A DNA stretch of 64,000 nt from Thalassotalea nanhaiensis (lineage in GTDB: Bacteria; Pseudomonadota; Gammaproteobacteria; Enterobacterales; Alteromonadaceae), in the NCBI RefSeq assembly GCF_031583575.1, contig NZ_CP134146.1, forward strand, positions 1,488,001 through 1,552,000, read 5' to 3'. Position 1 is the stretch's first letter. Every line of letters starts with the position of its first letter. Shown piece by piece: positions 28,453 through 37,536 of the stretch. The notes under the pieces were generated by a model that saw only the letters and a program-made list of their open reading frames with translations, had not been told where the DNA came from and searched no databases. Both the position numbers and the translations under genes were made by a program.

Positions 28453-29460
28453 TTAAGCACCTTTAATGTTTACCACATAACGTCCCACCACGGTGCCTTT
28501 AATGAATTTGGTTAAGCAATCAGGTACTTGTTCTAATGAAATTTCTGTTGTTAGCTCTGCCAGGTTCTTCAGTTTCATGTCGGTAGCTACACGTTGCCAA
28601 ATGTGCTGTTTATCTTTTAAAGGTATATTGACCGAATCAACACCTAATAATGACACTCCTCTGGTGATAAATGGAAAAACATTGGTGGAGAAAAACGGTG
28701 ATGACACTAAACCACAGGCAGAAACACCGCCACCGGGTTTAATTTGTTTCAATAAATTAGCCAGATACTCACCGCCTAAAGTATCAATTGCATGAGACCA
28801 TAAGCCTTTGCCCATAGGGCGTTCGCCTATTTCATTGATGACATCGCGATGAAGGACTTCTGTCGCCCCAAGCTCTAATAAATGCTGACTTTGCTCGGGC
28901 TTGCCCGAAAATGCGATAACGGAATAACCAAGCTTTTTTAATAAGGCAATGCTTATACTACCAACACCGCCAGTTGCACCTGTGACTGCAACGGGACCAT
29001 CAGCAGGTGTAGCGCCCATACGCTCAATTTTTTCAACGCATAGCGCCGCGGTTAGTCCACCGGTACCATATATCATTGACTCTTTAAGTGACAAGGTAGT
29101 GGGGCACTTAACAGCCCAACTCGCTGGGATTGAAATTCGCTCAGCTAAGCCTCCAGACGTATTCATGCCCAAGTCATAGCCAAATACTAGCACTTCATCT
29201 CCTGGGCTGAACGTACCTGATTTATCTTCGATAACAATACCCGCAGCATCAATACCAGGAGTATGAGGATAGGCTTTGGTAACACCTTTATTACCTGAAG
29301 CAGACAATGCATCTTTAAAATTTAATGATGAATAATGCACATCAATTAATAAATCATTTTCAGGTAAATCGCTAATAGGGCGCGAAGTTATCGATTGGGT
29401 GAATTGTTTATCGGCGCCTTCTTCAACCAATAATGCTTTAAAAGTATTTTTGCTATTCAT
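28453..29460 (-). CDS. acuI: Acrylyl-CoA reductase / YhdH-type quinone oxidoreductase
   Basis: A 335-residue zinc-free medium-chain dehydrogenase of the YhdH/AcuI group. Features: SSLNFKDALSASG near residue 48, HTPGIDAAG, and the nucleotide-binding turn VTGATGGVGSIS. AcuI reduces toxic acrylyl-CoA to propionyl-CoA with NADPH, which in marine bacteria is linked to breakdown of dimethylsulfoniopropionate. No DMSP lyase is seen here, so general detoxification is as likely. Confidence 0.88.
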   Translation of the reverse strand: MNSKNTFKALLVEEGADKQFTQSITSRPISDLPENDLLIDVHYSSLNFKDALSASGNKGVTKAYPHTPGIDAAGIVIEDKSGTFSPGDEVLVFGYDLGMNTSGGLAERISIPASWAVKCPTTLSLKESMIYGTGGLTAALCVEKIERMGATPADGPVAVTGATGGVGSISIALLKKLGYSVIAFSGKPEQSQHLLELGATEVLHRDVINEIGERPMGKGLWSHAIDTLGGEYLANLLKQIKPGGGVSACGLVSSPFFSTNVFPFITRGVSLLGVDSVNIPLKDKQHIWQRVATDMKLKNLAELTTEISLEQVPDCLTKFIKGTVVGRYVVNIKGA

Positions 29461-29601
29461 AATGACTCTTTATTAATCAACCTAGTATTACTTTAGCAAA
29501 TAGAAAATTACTCAGCTAGGTTACTTTAGTCTATAGATTGCTACCTGAACGGGTAGCAGCAATTTTAATTTCAAAAAACATATAACATTCAACGAATTTG
29601 A

Positions 29602-29663
29602 TTGTGATACTTTTGTGATTATATCGTGAATCTTCTGACATCTTCCTTTCGCATACTAATACC
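29602..29663 (+). promoter_or_regulatory. Candidate OmpR-type operator and promoter of the spondin operon
   Basis: Three heptamers in direct orientation, TTGTGAT (29602), TTGTGAT (29613) and TCGTGAA (29624), repeat at exactly 11 bp. Five bases later comes CTGACA (29635-29640, 5 of 6 to the -35 consensus) and, after 16 bp, TAATAC (29657-29662) as a weak -10. This is the classical layout for activation by an OmpR-family protein such as the one encoded in this operon. The link to that regulator is inference. Confidence 0.6.
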
Positions 29664-29711
29664 TCAGCAGCTAAAAATAACATTAATAAATTAACTATGA
29701 GAGGGATCATT

Positions 29712-30419
29712 ATGAATATAAGTAAATCAAGTACTATGCTGTCAGCAGCGTTTTTACTAGGCATTATACCGACATTACAGGCCGCGGAGCTTGAGGTCAC
29801 AGTAACCAATTTAACCCAAGGGATTTATTTTACCCCTATCATCATAAGCGCTCATACAACTGATACTCACATTTTTGAATCTGGTGAAATGGCCAGTACA
29901 GAGTTACAAGCTCTGGCTGAAGGAGGCGATATTTCAGGCGTTGCAGGTATGTTATCGGGCAGCTCTGCCGATATGGTTGAAAATCCTGCCGCAGGATTAC
30001 TTGCTCCGGGTATGTCAACAATAGCAATGTTGAGTAATAGTGCGGGTAATGACTACTTATCATTAGCGGCTATGCTGCTACCAACAAATGATGGTTTTGT
30101 CGGATTAGACAGTTGGGAAATTCCAATTGAGGCAGGTACCTACACATTCACTCTTAATGCCTATGACGCAGGTACTGAAGCGAATGATGAAATTGTTAAT
30201 GGCGGCGGTGCCCTTGGTGCTCCAGGTATACCTGCTGCACCTGGAGTTGGCTCTGGTACAGGAGGAACAGGTGTAACCACGACTGAAGCTAATAGTGTTG
30301 TTCATATTCATCGAGGCAATTTAGGCGATGATGATATGAATGGCGGTAAAAGTGATTTAAACAATACCGTGCATCGCTGGTTAAATCCTGTTGCGCAAGT
30401 CACTGTCACTGTTAAGTAG
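29712..30419 (+). CDS. Spondin-domain secreted protein
   Basis: A 235-residue protein with a signal peptide cleaved near LQAAE, then a spondin N-type domain: ELEVTVTNLTQGIYFTPI, HIFESGEMASTELQALAEGG and LAPGMSTIAML are characteristic. A glycine-rich insert lies near residues 170-190. ATG 29712 is preferred to an ATG five codons upstream because GAGGG stands 7 nt before it. It is the first gene of a four-gene operon with a paralogue and a two-component system. The role of bacterial spondin-domain proteins is not established. Confidence 0.88.
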   Translation: MNISKSSTMLSAAFLLGIIPTLQAAELEVTVTNLTQGIYFTPIIISAHTTDTHIFESGEMASTELQALAEGGDISGVAGMLSGSSADMVENPAAGLLAPGMSTIAMLSNSAGNDYLSLAAMLLPTNDGFVGLDSWEIPIEAGTYTFTLNAYDAGTEANDEIVNGGGALGAPGIPAAPGVGSGTGGTGVTTTEANSVVHIHRGNLGDDDMNGGKSDLNNTVHRWLNPVAQVTVTVK

Positions 30420-30430
30420 GAGAGTTGATC

Positions 30431-31162
30431 ATGTTTTCTAAAATAAATAGCGCTAAATTTGCAAACTTTCCGTTGGTGGCTGCAAGTTCATTATTATTGC
30501 TAACTGGCTGTGATGGTGACAGTTATGGCGGCAGTGATAGCCCAACGGTGACACTTGTCGATCCTGTTACCGTAACCTATGAAGTATCCGTTGTTAATTT
30601 AACCCACGCTCAACCTATGTCACCAATAGCGGTTGTTTTGCACAATGATGGCCAGCTTTGGCAAATTGGTGAAATGGCATCAACTGAATTAGAAGTGCTT
30701 GCTGAGAGTGGAGATAACTCAGGTGTTCTGGCTTTAGAAATGGTTTTGGCCAGTAGTTCGACCGAAGGTATTTTAATGCCTGGCATGACAGAAACCCTTA
30801 CTGTATCCAGTGTGGAAATAGTGCCAAGCCAATTATCTTTGGCGACAATGCTGGTTAACACTAATGATGCATTTACCGGAATTAACAGCATGTCGTTAAC
30901 TAATTTGGCTGTTGGCGAAAGTATTTCAATACAAACAAGTTCTTATGATTCAGGCACTGAAAAGAATTCTGAATTAAAGAATACAATTCCTGGGCCTGCT
31001 GGTGGTGGGGAAGGTTTTAATAGTGAACGTGATGATGTTGATTTCGTTGCCATGCACCCTGGTGTTGTGAGTATGGATGATGGTTTGATGTTATCAGCAT
31101 TAGATAGTTCGCATCGCTTTGATAATCCCACTTTACGTGTAACTGTCACTCGTACAGAGTAG
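30431..31162 (+). CDS. Spondin-domain lipoprotein
   Basis: A 243-residue paralogue of the previous gene (shared GEMASTELEVLAE, NLTHAQPMSPIAV, LMPGMTETLTV and C-terminal RVTVTRTE pattern). Unlike it, this one carries a lipobox (LLLLTGC), so it is anchored to a membrane while the first is free. ATG 30431 is chosen because GGAG stands 8 nt upstream; a TTG two codons earlier is the other option. A free and an anchored version next to a sensor kinase suggest a signalling or surface-remodelling role. Confidence 0.87.
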   Translation: MFSKINSAKFANFPLVAASSLLLLTGCDGDSYGGSDSPTVTLVDPVTVTYEVSVVNLTHAQPMSPIAVVLHNDGQLWQIGEMASTELEVLAESGDNSGVLALEMVLASSSTEGILMPGMTETLTVSSVEIVPSQLSLATMLVNTNDAFTGINSMSLTNLAVGESISIQTSSYDSGTEKNSELKNTIPGPAGGGEGFNSERDDVDFVAMHPGVVSMDDGLMLSALDSSHRFDNPTLRVTVTRTE

Positions 31163-31175
31163 CTTTGGTTTTTCT

Positions 31176-31200
31176 CACCTAAAGGCTGCTCTTTAGGTGG
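31176..31200 (+). promoter_or_regulatory. Hairpin burying the ribosome binding site of the response regulator
   Basis: CACCTAAAG (31176-31184) and CTTTAGGTG (31191-31199) form a perfect 9-bp stem with loop gctgct. The 3' arm contains AGGTGG (31195-31200), the ribosome binding site for the ATG at 31206. The hairpin should lower translation of the regulator relative to the spondin genes, or act as an attenuator. No T-run follows. Confidence 0.65.
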
Positions 31201-31205
31201 GAAAT

Positions 31206-31937
31206 ATGACCGATAAAGTATTAGTTGTAGAAGATGATCAGGATATTGCAGAGCTTATTTCGGTGCAATTAGATGAATTATCATTAAATGTTGATCTTTG
31301 TCATTGTGGTAAGCAAGGACTGAACAAAGCCTTAACGAAAAATTACGCTTTAGTCATTCTCGATGTAATGTTACCAGAAATATCAGGACTTGATATCTGT
31401 CGACAACTGCGTTCTCAAAAACCGGAACAAGCCATTATGATATTAACCTCAAGAAGTTCAGAAACTGATCAAGTATTAGGATTAGAGCTTGGGGCAGATG
31501 ACTATATGACAAAACCATTTAGCGTCAGAGAGCTTCAAGCCAGAGTAAGGTGTCAATTAAGAAAAGTGCATTTACTGTCAAATTTGCACTGTCAAAATAT
31601 TGAGGGGAGTGAGGAAAGTAACTCTCCTATCTCTATTGGTGACTTAGTTATAAATAAAGTCACACACCGAACAAGCTTATCAGGGAATAGCGTAGATCTA
31701 ACGTCAACAGAATTTGATTTGTTACTTTATCTTGCTTCACATCCAGACCGAGTGTTTTCTCGAACTCAATTACTGAGTTCTGTTTGGGGCTATCATCACA
31801 GTGGATATGAGCATACCGTTAATTCCCACATTAACCGGTTGCGCAGCAAACTTGAAAAAGATGCGAGCCAGCCAGAAATTGTTCAAACAGTTTGGGGGGT
31901 TGGGTATAAGTTTAATCGCCAAGGCGTAAATGCATGA
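31206..31937 (+). CDS. OmpR-family response regulator of the spondin operon
   Basis: A 243-residue transcription regulator: receiver domain (E9-D10-D11, phospho-acceptor D53 in ILDVMLPEISG, T81, K103-P in YMTKPFSVREL) and winged helix (LTSTEFDLLLYLASHP, SHINRLRSKLEKD, VWGVGYKF). ATG 31206 is used because AGGTGG lies just upstream; an in-frame GTG at 31197 is inside the hairpin. The stop overlaps the kinase start by 4 nt. The triple 11-bp repeat upstream of the operon is the likely target. Confidence 0.95.
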   Translation: MTDKVLVVEDDQDIAELISVQLDELSLNVDLCHCGKQGLNKALTKNYALVILDVMLPEISGLDICRQLRSQKPEQAIMILTSRSSETDQVLGLELGADDYMTKPFSVRELQARVRCQLRKVHLLSNLHCQNIEGSEESNSPISIGDLVINKVTHRTSLSGNSVDLTSTEFDLLLYLASHPDRVFSRTQLLSSVWGYHHSGYEHTVNSHINRLRSKLEKDASQPEIVQTVWGVGYKFNRQGVNA

Positions 31938-33409
31938 AACTATCTTTGTATCAGCGATTGTCTTTAGCGTTAAGTTTGGTATTTATTGCCATTGCCAGTG
32001 TCTTCTATTTTTGGTCAGAGCAAGTGAGTGAAGAGCTTCGTTATCAATCTCAGCAGCGTTTGCATTTATCGCTTGCCGCAAATCTCGCTCGCGATAATCC
32101 TTTATTACAAACCGGCGTTTATGATCAATATGCGCTTGAAAACTTATTTCATACCTTAATGGTCTTAGGTCCAGCGTTTGAGTTTTATTTTGTTGACCCG
32201 AGTGGAAAAATTTTGACCTATTCAGCTGACCAATCATTGATTAAACGTCAACAAGTAAGCCTAGTGCCTATATTAAGCCTGATCAAAAACCAAGCACCGC
32301 TGCCTATTTATGGTGATGACCCTCGGCATATAAATAGAAAAAAGATATTTTCTGCAGCGCCAGTATTTAATGGAGATCAATTACAAGGGTACTTGTATGT
32401 TATTGTCGCCGGCGAACAATACGATACAATTTTTAATACTAGCCAGCTTAATAGGCAGTTTAAAATGTATATGGTGTTAACGATTACAGCCATTGCATTT
32501 TTATTTATTTTAATGCTTGGGTTATTTAGGTATGTCACAAATCCTGTTCGACAATTACAACGTGATATGCAAACGTTTATTGAAACCAACTTTAATAAAG
32601 AAAAAGTAAATTTAAATCGTTGGAAGAATCATAGCAATAATGAAATTCAACAAGTAGGTTGTATGTTTGTGCAACTGGTTGAACAGATCAATTTGCAAAT
32701 TAAACAACTAACCAACACCGACGATGAACGTAAAGAATTATTGGCTCATATTTCTCATGATTTACGAACCCCCTTAGCGTCTATGCAAGGCTATATCGAA
32801 ACTCTTCATTTAAATTCTGCGAGTTTAACCGCTTCACAAAAAACAGAGTTTATGCAAACCGTGCTAAGAAACTGTAAGCATTTAAACCTTTTAATTGACC
32901 AAATTTTCGAATTAGCACATTTAGAAGGTGGCCAGGTTTCAGTTGATCAAGAGGCATTCAATTTAGTCGAATTAATTTATGATGTAGTAGCAAAGTTTAG
33001 TTTAGAAGCTGAAAATCAGTCTGTAATGTTATCCATATTACCCTGGACAACCAATGTTCAGGTTTATTGTGATATTGGCAAACTAGATAGGGTATTAACG
33101 AATCTTATTGAGAATGCACTTAGACATACTTCTGCCGGCGGTGAAATTAAGCTGGAACTAGTCGATTTGGATAAGCATCAATGTCAATTGTCGGTAACAG
33201 ATAATGGTACGGGCATTAAAAAAGAAGAAATAGCTTATATCTTTGAGCCACGCTACCGCGCCAGTAATGCAGTAAATAATTCACATAAACATAATGGTTT
33301 AGGCTTGGCGATTACTAAGCGTTTGCTACAGTTACTTAATGTTGAAATAAAAGTTGAAAGCAATCTAGGCAAAGGGTCTCGATTTAGCTTTGCAATACGA
33401 AAAGCTTAA
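31934..33409 (+). CDS. Sensor histidine kinase of the spondin operon
   Basis: A 491-residue inner-membrane kinase. Membrane segment 1 (about 8-27), periplasmic sensor of about 145 residues, segment 2 (about 175-198), HAMP-like linker, HisKA domain with phospho-acceptor H275 (HISHDLRTPLAS), and an HATPase with N box (NLIENALRHT), G1 box (DNGTGI), F box (IFEPRYRAS) and G2 box (GLGLAI). It pairs with the preceding regulator. The periplasmic domain could sense the two co-encoded spondin proteins or their ligands; this is inference. Confidence 0.95.
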   Translation: MKLSLYQRLSLALSLVFIAIASVFYFWSEQVSEELRYQSQQRLHLSLAANLARDNPLLQTGVYDQYALENLFHTLMVLGPAFEFYFVDPSGKILTYSADQSLIKRQQVSLVPILSLIKNQAPLPIYGDDPRHINRKKIFSAAPVFNGDQLQGYLYVIVAGEQYDTIFNTSQLNRQFKMYMVLTITAIAFLFILMLGLFRYVTNPVRQLQRDMQTFIETNFNKEKVNLNRWKNHSNNEIQQVGCMFVQLVEQINLQIKQLTNTDDERKELLAHISHDLRTPLASMQGYIETLHLNSASLTASQKTEFMQTVLRNCKHLNLLIDQIFELAHLEGGQVSVDQEAFNLVELIYDVVAKFSLEAENQSVMLSILPWTTNVQVYCDIGKLDRVLTNLIENALRHTSAGGEIKLELVDLDKHQCQLSVTDNGTGIKKEEIAYIFEPRYRASNAVNNSHKHNGLGLAITKRLLQLLNVEIKVESNLGKGSRFSFAIRKA

Positions 33410-33559
33410 GTAAGCAATGTAACGGGTTAAAGTCTTAATTGTTACTCCTTTGAAGGTGTAGGTTTTTAACCTGCGTCGAGTCATTAACTGGGCTACTATT
33501 AATCACTGAACCGCATCATTCTTATTTTTACAAATGCAGCGCTATTGGAATAAACATTA

Positions 33560-34519
33560 ATGGTAAGTACAAACAGCAGGGAACAAACTAAACCTTTCCA
33601 TCATCAAGTCTCAAACTTTGCAACAGTGTTAAAAACTATGCGCCTGCCATTTTTAAGCTTAACGCTATTTTGTGTTTTGTTAGGGTTATCTACAGCAATT
33701 TACTCTAATGTATTGATTAGTTGGATAGACTTTAGTGTTTGTTTAGGCGGAGCTTTAGCGGCTCATATCGCTGTTAATACGTTAAATGAATATCAAGATT
33801 TTCAATCGGGTTTAGATTTTAAAACCAGTAAAACGCCATTCAGTGGTGGTAGTGGCGGTTTAATTGATAATCCTAAGGCTGCTCCCGTTGTTTTAAAAAT
33901 AGTACAATTATCAATAACAATAACAGTACTTTGTGGCGGATATTTCATTTACCAGTTAGGTCCTGCGATTGTGCCGTTTGGTGTAGTAGGATTGCTAATT
34001 ATCATTACCTATACCCGTTATATAAATACCTCCCCTTTATTGTGTTTATTTGCCCCTGGAGTTGGTTTTGGCGCATTGATGGTGATAGGTACAGATTTTG
34101 TATTAAGTGGTACGTTTTCGATGAGCGCTGTGGCCTCAGGCATAGTATGCTTTTTTCTGGTAAATAATCTTTTATTATTTAACCAAATACCAGATGCAAA
34201 AGCCGATAAAAGCGTTGGGCGAAAGCACTTGGTCATTGCGTATGGCATTAAACATACATTAGTTGTATACACTGTGTTTTTAATATGTAGCGCCGCAGTG
34301 ATTGTATTAGCGGGTTTTTATAACGTATTACCTAAATTCAGCTACTTTTCCTTAATACCTATGTTAGCAGGGGTAGAGTCTGTTAGAACACTGAGTAAAT
34401 CTTTTAAGCAAGAGCAAATAATACCTATGCCAATTATGCAAAGAGCCCTGGGGCTTAATGTTATTGCTGCCAACTTTACCCCTTTATTTTTGGCCGTTTG
34501 TATACTGATTGCGGCATAA
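33560..34519 (+). CDS. UbiA-family prenyltransferase
   Basis: A 319-residue inner-membrane protein with about eight or nine membrane segments. The first aspartate-rich motif is NTLNEYQDFQSGLD and the second DAKADKSVGRKHL, the pattern of the UbiA superfamily and closest in style to MenA-like enzymes. It would transfer a prenyl chain onto an aromatic acceptor. No menaquinone genes are nearby, so the acceptor is not known. It is convergent with the aspartoacylase-type gene, 19 bp apart. Confidence 0.88.
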   Translation: MVSTNSREQTKPFHHQVSNFATVLKTMRLPFLSLTLFCVLLGLSTAIYSNVLISWIDFSVCLGGALAAHIAVNTLNEYQDFQSGLDFKTSKTPFSGGSGGLIDNPKAAPVVLKIVQLSITITVLCGGYFIYQLGPAIVPFGVVGLLIIITYTRYINTSPLLCLFAPGVGFGALMVIGTDFVLSGTFSMSAVASGIVCFFLVNNLLLFNQIPDAKADKSVGRKHLVIAYGIKHTLVVYTVFLICSAAVIVLAGFYNVLPKFSYFSLIPMLAGVESVRTLSKSFKQEQIIPMPIMQRALGLNVIAANFTPLFLAVCILIAA

Positions 34520-34538
34520 AACTAAATATATTAGAGCG

Positions 34539-35579
34539 CTATAATTTAAAGTTTTGTGGCACCATATAAAGTAAGCAATCTGTTTTTGCAATGTCGTTAT
34601 TTTTAGTTGCCATAAAAATATCTAAATCAACTTTGGTGACCAGTTGGTTGTCGCGTAAAGTAAAAAAAGTATCTATTACATTTTTACCATTGGTATCGAT
34701 TATTTGTAAGTTTTTTAAGCCGTTATCATCAAGCCACCCCAGCATTTGATTCGCTCTTAGCACACCAAAATTGTGCTGCTCTATATTATTGCAAAGCGTT
34801 ACACCATCACGTCCTTCATCAATACAGCTGTAAGAAAGTTCAATGTCAGGCTTTAATCGTAGACGCAATGGTTTTAAATAAATATCTACGTTTAATTTAT
34901 GATGACAACAGCTAATATCGTCGAGAGTTGCCAGTTTTTCAATCCCCATAAAAGCAACTTCATGAGATTGTGCATCTTCACTACTACCGCATTCAATTGT
35001 TATCGACTCACAGCCAAAATCTTGCTCCATTAATGCACCTAAGCGAATGTCAGACAAAACCAATGACTGGCAAAATAATGATGTTAACGATAAGGCCATT
35101 TCATTTTTAGCTGTACTTACTGAAAACGCAGGGCTAAATCCTGAAGTGTTATGCAAATCTACCAGCACCTCAGGATTTACCTCAGAAATAGCTTTTTCAA
35201 TTATTTTAGCGCGTTTGAAATATCCGTAGTCTATGTCTTTGCCAAAGCATCTATTGAGATCCATGCCTCCGGGTAATACTCTGTGGGTTAACCTTGGGCT
35301 CTTACTAGCGGCTTCCGGAGAGCAAAAGATAAACCTTAAATTTGTTGTAGGTCGAGAAGTCGAACCGAGTGCACTTAGCCATCTATGGCTAGCAATTAAT
35401 CCTGAAGATTCGTTGCCATGAATTAGTGTTGTGATCACCCTGGTTCGAGTTTGATCTTTTCCAGAAATGTCAATAACCGTTGGTCCGCTTATTGACATAA
35501 GGAATTGGTTATAATCAGATTTTAAGTGTTCCTGATCAGGGTCTTGTAAGTAGTTTATTTCATTAAAATCTATGCTCAT
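34539..35579 (-). CDS. Succinylglutamate desuccinylase/aspartoacylase-family hydrolase
   Basis: A 346-residue zinc-dependent deacylase of the AstE/AspA family (M14-like). The zinc motif is TLIHGNESSG with H and E as ligands, and the third ligand lies in VDLHNTSG; ITIECGSSED holds the expected catalytic glutamate. It overlaps the upstream ligase gene by 4 nt. The arginine-succinyl pathway genes usual for AstE are absent, so it probably hydrolyses an N-acyl or gamma-glutamyl-type product tied to the neighbouring ligase; that is inference. Confidence 0.82.
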   Translation of the reverse strand: MSIDFNEINYLQDPDQEHLKSDYNQFLMSISGPTVIDISGKDQTRTRVITTLIHGNESSGLIASHRWLSALGSTSRPTTNLRFIFCSPEAASKSPRLTHRVLPGGMDLNRCFGKDIDYGYFKRAKIIEKAISEVNPEVLVDLHNTSGFSPAFSVSTAKNEMALSLTSLFCQSLVLSDIRLGALMEQDFGCESITIECGSSEDAQSHEVAFMGIEKLATLDDISCCHHKLNVDIYLKPLRLRLKPDIELSYSCIDEGRDGVTLCNNIEQHNFGVLRANQMLGWLDDNGLKNLQIIDTNGKNVIDTFFTLRDNQLVTKVDLDIFMATKNNDIAKTDCLLYMVPQNFKL

Positions 35580-37042
35580 AATAGCTTCCAGCTTGATACG
35601 GGGTGTCCCGTTTTAACGTTCTCAATATATGCTTTTACGACAGCTTTGCAGGCACTGTCTTTATCAAGGTTTTTTTCATAGTATTTTTGTGTATGTTTTT
35701 GCCAAATTGCACCGGTAATTTTGTGCTGTAAACGCTGCTTAATAACACCAATAAATTGAGTGATTTCATCGTCATCAATATTCAGGTCTTGTAATCCTTT
35801 GATGGCTACCGGTATTAGTGCTTCAATAACATCGGTAATTGCAGTTTCTTCAGCATGGTACTTATTTTTTAACGGCCATAATATTTTTGCATTCAGGCCA
35901 TGTTTTGCTGCGCGGTAGAAATTGTATTCTGCGTATCGAAATGGGATCACTGCGGTCATTTCATCGATATTGTTGGCAAGACCGTTCGCTAAACCAATGG
36001 CAAAAGCTGCATTAGCTAACATATCTATATGTGTAGGACCTGCAGGTATGGCTCTAAACTCTATTCGCATGTGACCATTATTATGATGATCATAAACAGG
36101 GCGGTGCCATGGCCAAAGTGTGCCCATATGTAAAGATAATTCATCCAAACGAGGTAAGCTGCCATTCGTTTTCGTACTTATCATAGTGGGTAGGACAGGC
36201 GGGTATAAAGACACTGCTTCGGCAAAAAGCTGCCAAACATTATTTCTAAGCCAACCAAAACCAAAATTAACTCTGGCAGGCTCTTGCCAAGGATTTTTTT
36301 GCTGGCGTATATCAATTGATTGTTTGAAAAGAGCTATACGGGTTTCATCCCATAATCGGTTCCCTAAAAACAAGGGAGAGTTGGCCGCTATTGCGGTAAC
36401 CAATGGTAGTGACAACTGTGCAGCATTAAATACTTGGTTAAACTTTTCAAACGGGGTCATCATATGTACTTGAAAAGAAGTGTTTGCTCCTTCTGCACAG
36501 ATGTCACTTACGGTAATTGATACTGGCTCTTCACCACTAATGTTGATGCTAAAGTCATCACCACGTCGTTGATAAAGCTGCTGTGACAAACAATGGTACC
36601 GGCCTAAGTCAGTCATGTATTCACTGTTTAAATGTTGCTGTTTTAACGTAGGCAAAATACCTATGGGCACTACAGAGATATTATACTGTTTAGCAACCTC
36701 GTTGAGTTTCTCGGTTTTTAGCAGCATTTCTTTTTGCAATGCACTAAAAGGCTTACCTGATTGTTGAACCGGAGATAAATTTAACTCAAGGTTATATTGA
36801 TTTAGTTCATGTTGAAATTGCTCATCTTGCAGTTGATCAAGCAACAGTTGATTACTTAAGCTTACTTGGGCATGTTCATCGACAAGGTATAATTCTAATT
36901 CTGCACCTAACTTTAGCGGTTCTTGACCAAAGCTTGGTTTAGCCAGAACGTCTTTGAGTTGCTCAAGCTGATGGTACAAACATTGTTGAAAATCATCATA
37001 ATCAGTTTGGCAATATTCAATGTTTTCTATATCTCGACCCAT
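35576..37042 (-). CDS. GCS2-type glutamate-cysteine ligase-like enzyme
   Basis: A 488-residue ATP-dependent carboxylate-amine ligase of the GCS2 family. It shows the N-terminal acidic motif LGAELELYLVDE, the middle motif ANTSFQVHMM and the C-terminal MRIEFRAIPAGPT. ATG 37042 (MGRDIE) is chosen over a GTG three codons upstream because family members start there. The family joins glutamate to cysteine or another amine. Translational coupling to an aspartoacylase-type hydrolase suggests a make-and-trim pair for a small amide, not plain glutathione synthesis. Confidence 0.85.
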   Translation of the reverse strand: MGRDIENIEYCQTDYDDFQQCLYHQLEQLKDVLAKPSFGQEPLKLGAELELYLVDEHAQVSLSNQLLLDQLQDEQFQHELNQYNLELNLSPVQQSGKPFSALQKEMLLKTEKLNEVAKQYNISVVPIGILPTLKQQHLNSEYMTDLGRYHCLSQQLYQRRGDDFSINISGEEPVSITVSDICAEGANTSFQVHMMTPFEKFNQVFNAAQLSLPLVTAIAANSPLFLGNRLWDETRIALFKQSIDIRQQKNPWQEPARVNFGFGWLRNNVWQLFAEAVSLYPPVLPTMISTKTNGSLPRLDELSLHMGTLWPWHRPVYDHHNNGHMRIEFRAIPAGPTHIDMLANAAFAIGLANGLANNIDEMTAVIPFRYAEYNFYRAAKHGLNAKILWPLKNKYHAEETAITDVIEALIPVAIKGLQDLNIDDDEITQFIGVIKQRLQHKITGAIWQKHTQKYYEKNLDKDSACKAVVKAYIENVKTGHPVSSWKLL

Positions 37043-37197
37043 GAAGTGCACACTTTGTATGAATGTACGGTATTACATAGGATGCACTGTTGTATGAGGT
37101 AATTTGTTGATTAAGGTCAAAGGTGTTACATATTTGTTAATTTATTTAACTGAACATGTTAACGAAGTGGCTATGAACGAATTTGCAAATGTAAAAA

Positions 37198-37497
37198 TTA
37201 AACTTTATAAGCGGGGAGATCGAAATTGAATGGCTTAACACCATGCATAGTTAAATACCCGGTATAGCTGCTTTCACCATCGCCACTAAACTCAAACTCG
37301 AACACACTTTTAATATATAGTCCTTGTCTTTTAGAGCTGCCGACACCTGTTTTTGAACGGGCTATCGCGATAAATTGTAAGCTGTTTTGTTCGCAATGTT
37401 GCTCTGCTAAGGCTCGTGCCCGCTCTGCTACTTTACGTAAAAATACAAAGTACCAGATGATCAGAAATGCAAACAGTAAAACGTATATCTCAGCCAT
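37198..37497 (-). CDS. DUF3301 membrane protein
   Basis: A 99-residue protein with one N-terminal membrane segment (IYVLLFAFLIIWYFVFL) followed by a basic helix (RKVAERARALAEQHCE) and a small soluble domain with FEFEFSGDGESSYTGYL. It matches the DUF3301 pattern. It follows the DUF3549 gene by 39 bp in the same direction, an association seen next to yqcC-truC in gammaproteobacteria. Function unknown. Confidence 0.88.
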   Translation of the reverse strand: MAEIYVLLFAFLIIWYFVFLRKVAERARALAEQHCEQNSLQFIAIARSKTGVGSSKRQGLYIKSVFEFEFSGDGESSYTGYLTMHGVKPFNFDLPAYKV

Positions 37498-37536
37498 GAT
37501 TAATCCTGCTCTTGTCGTTAGTATTAGTTATTATTT

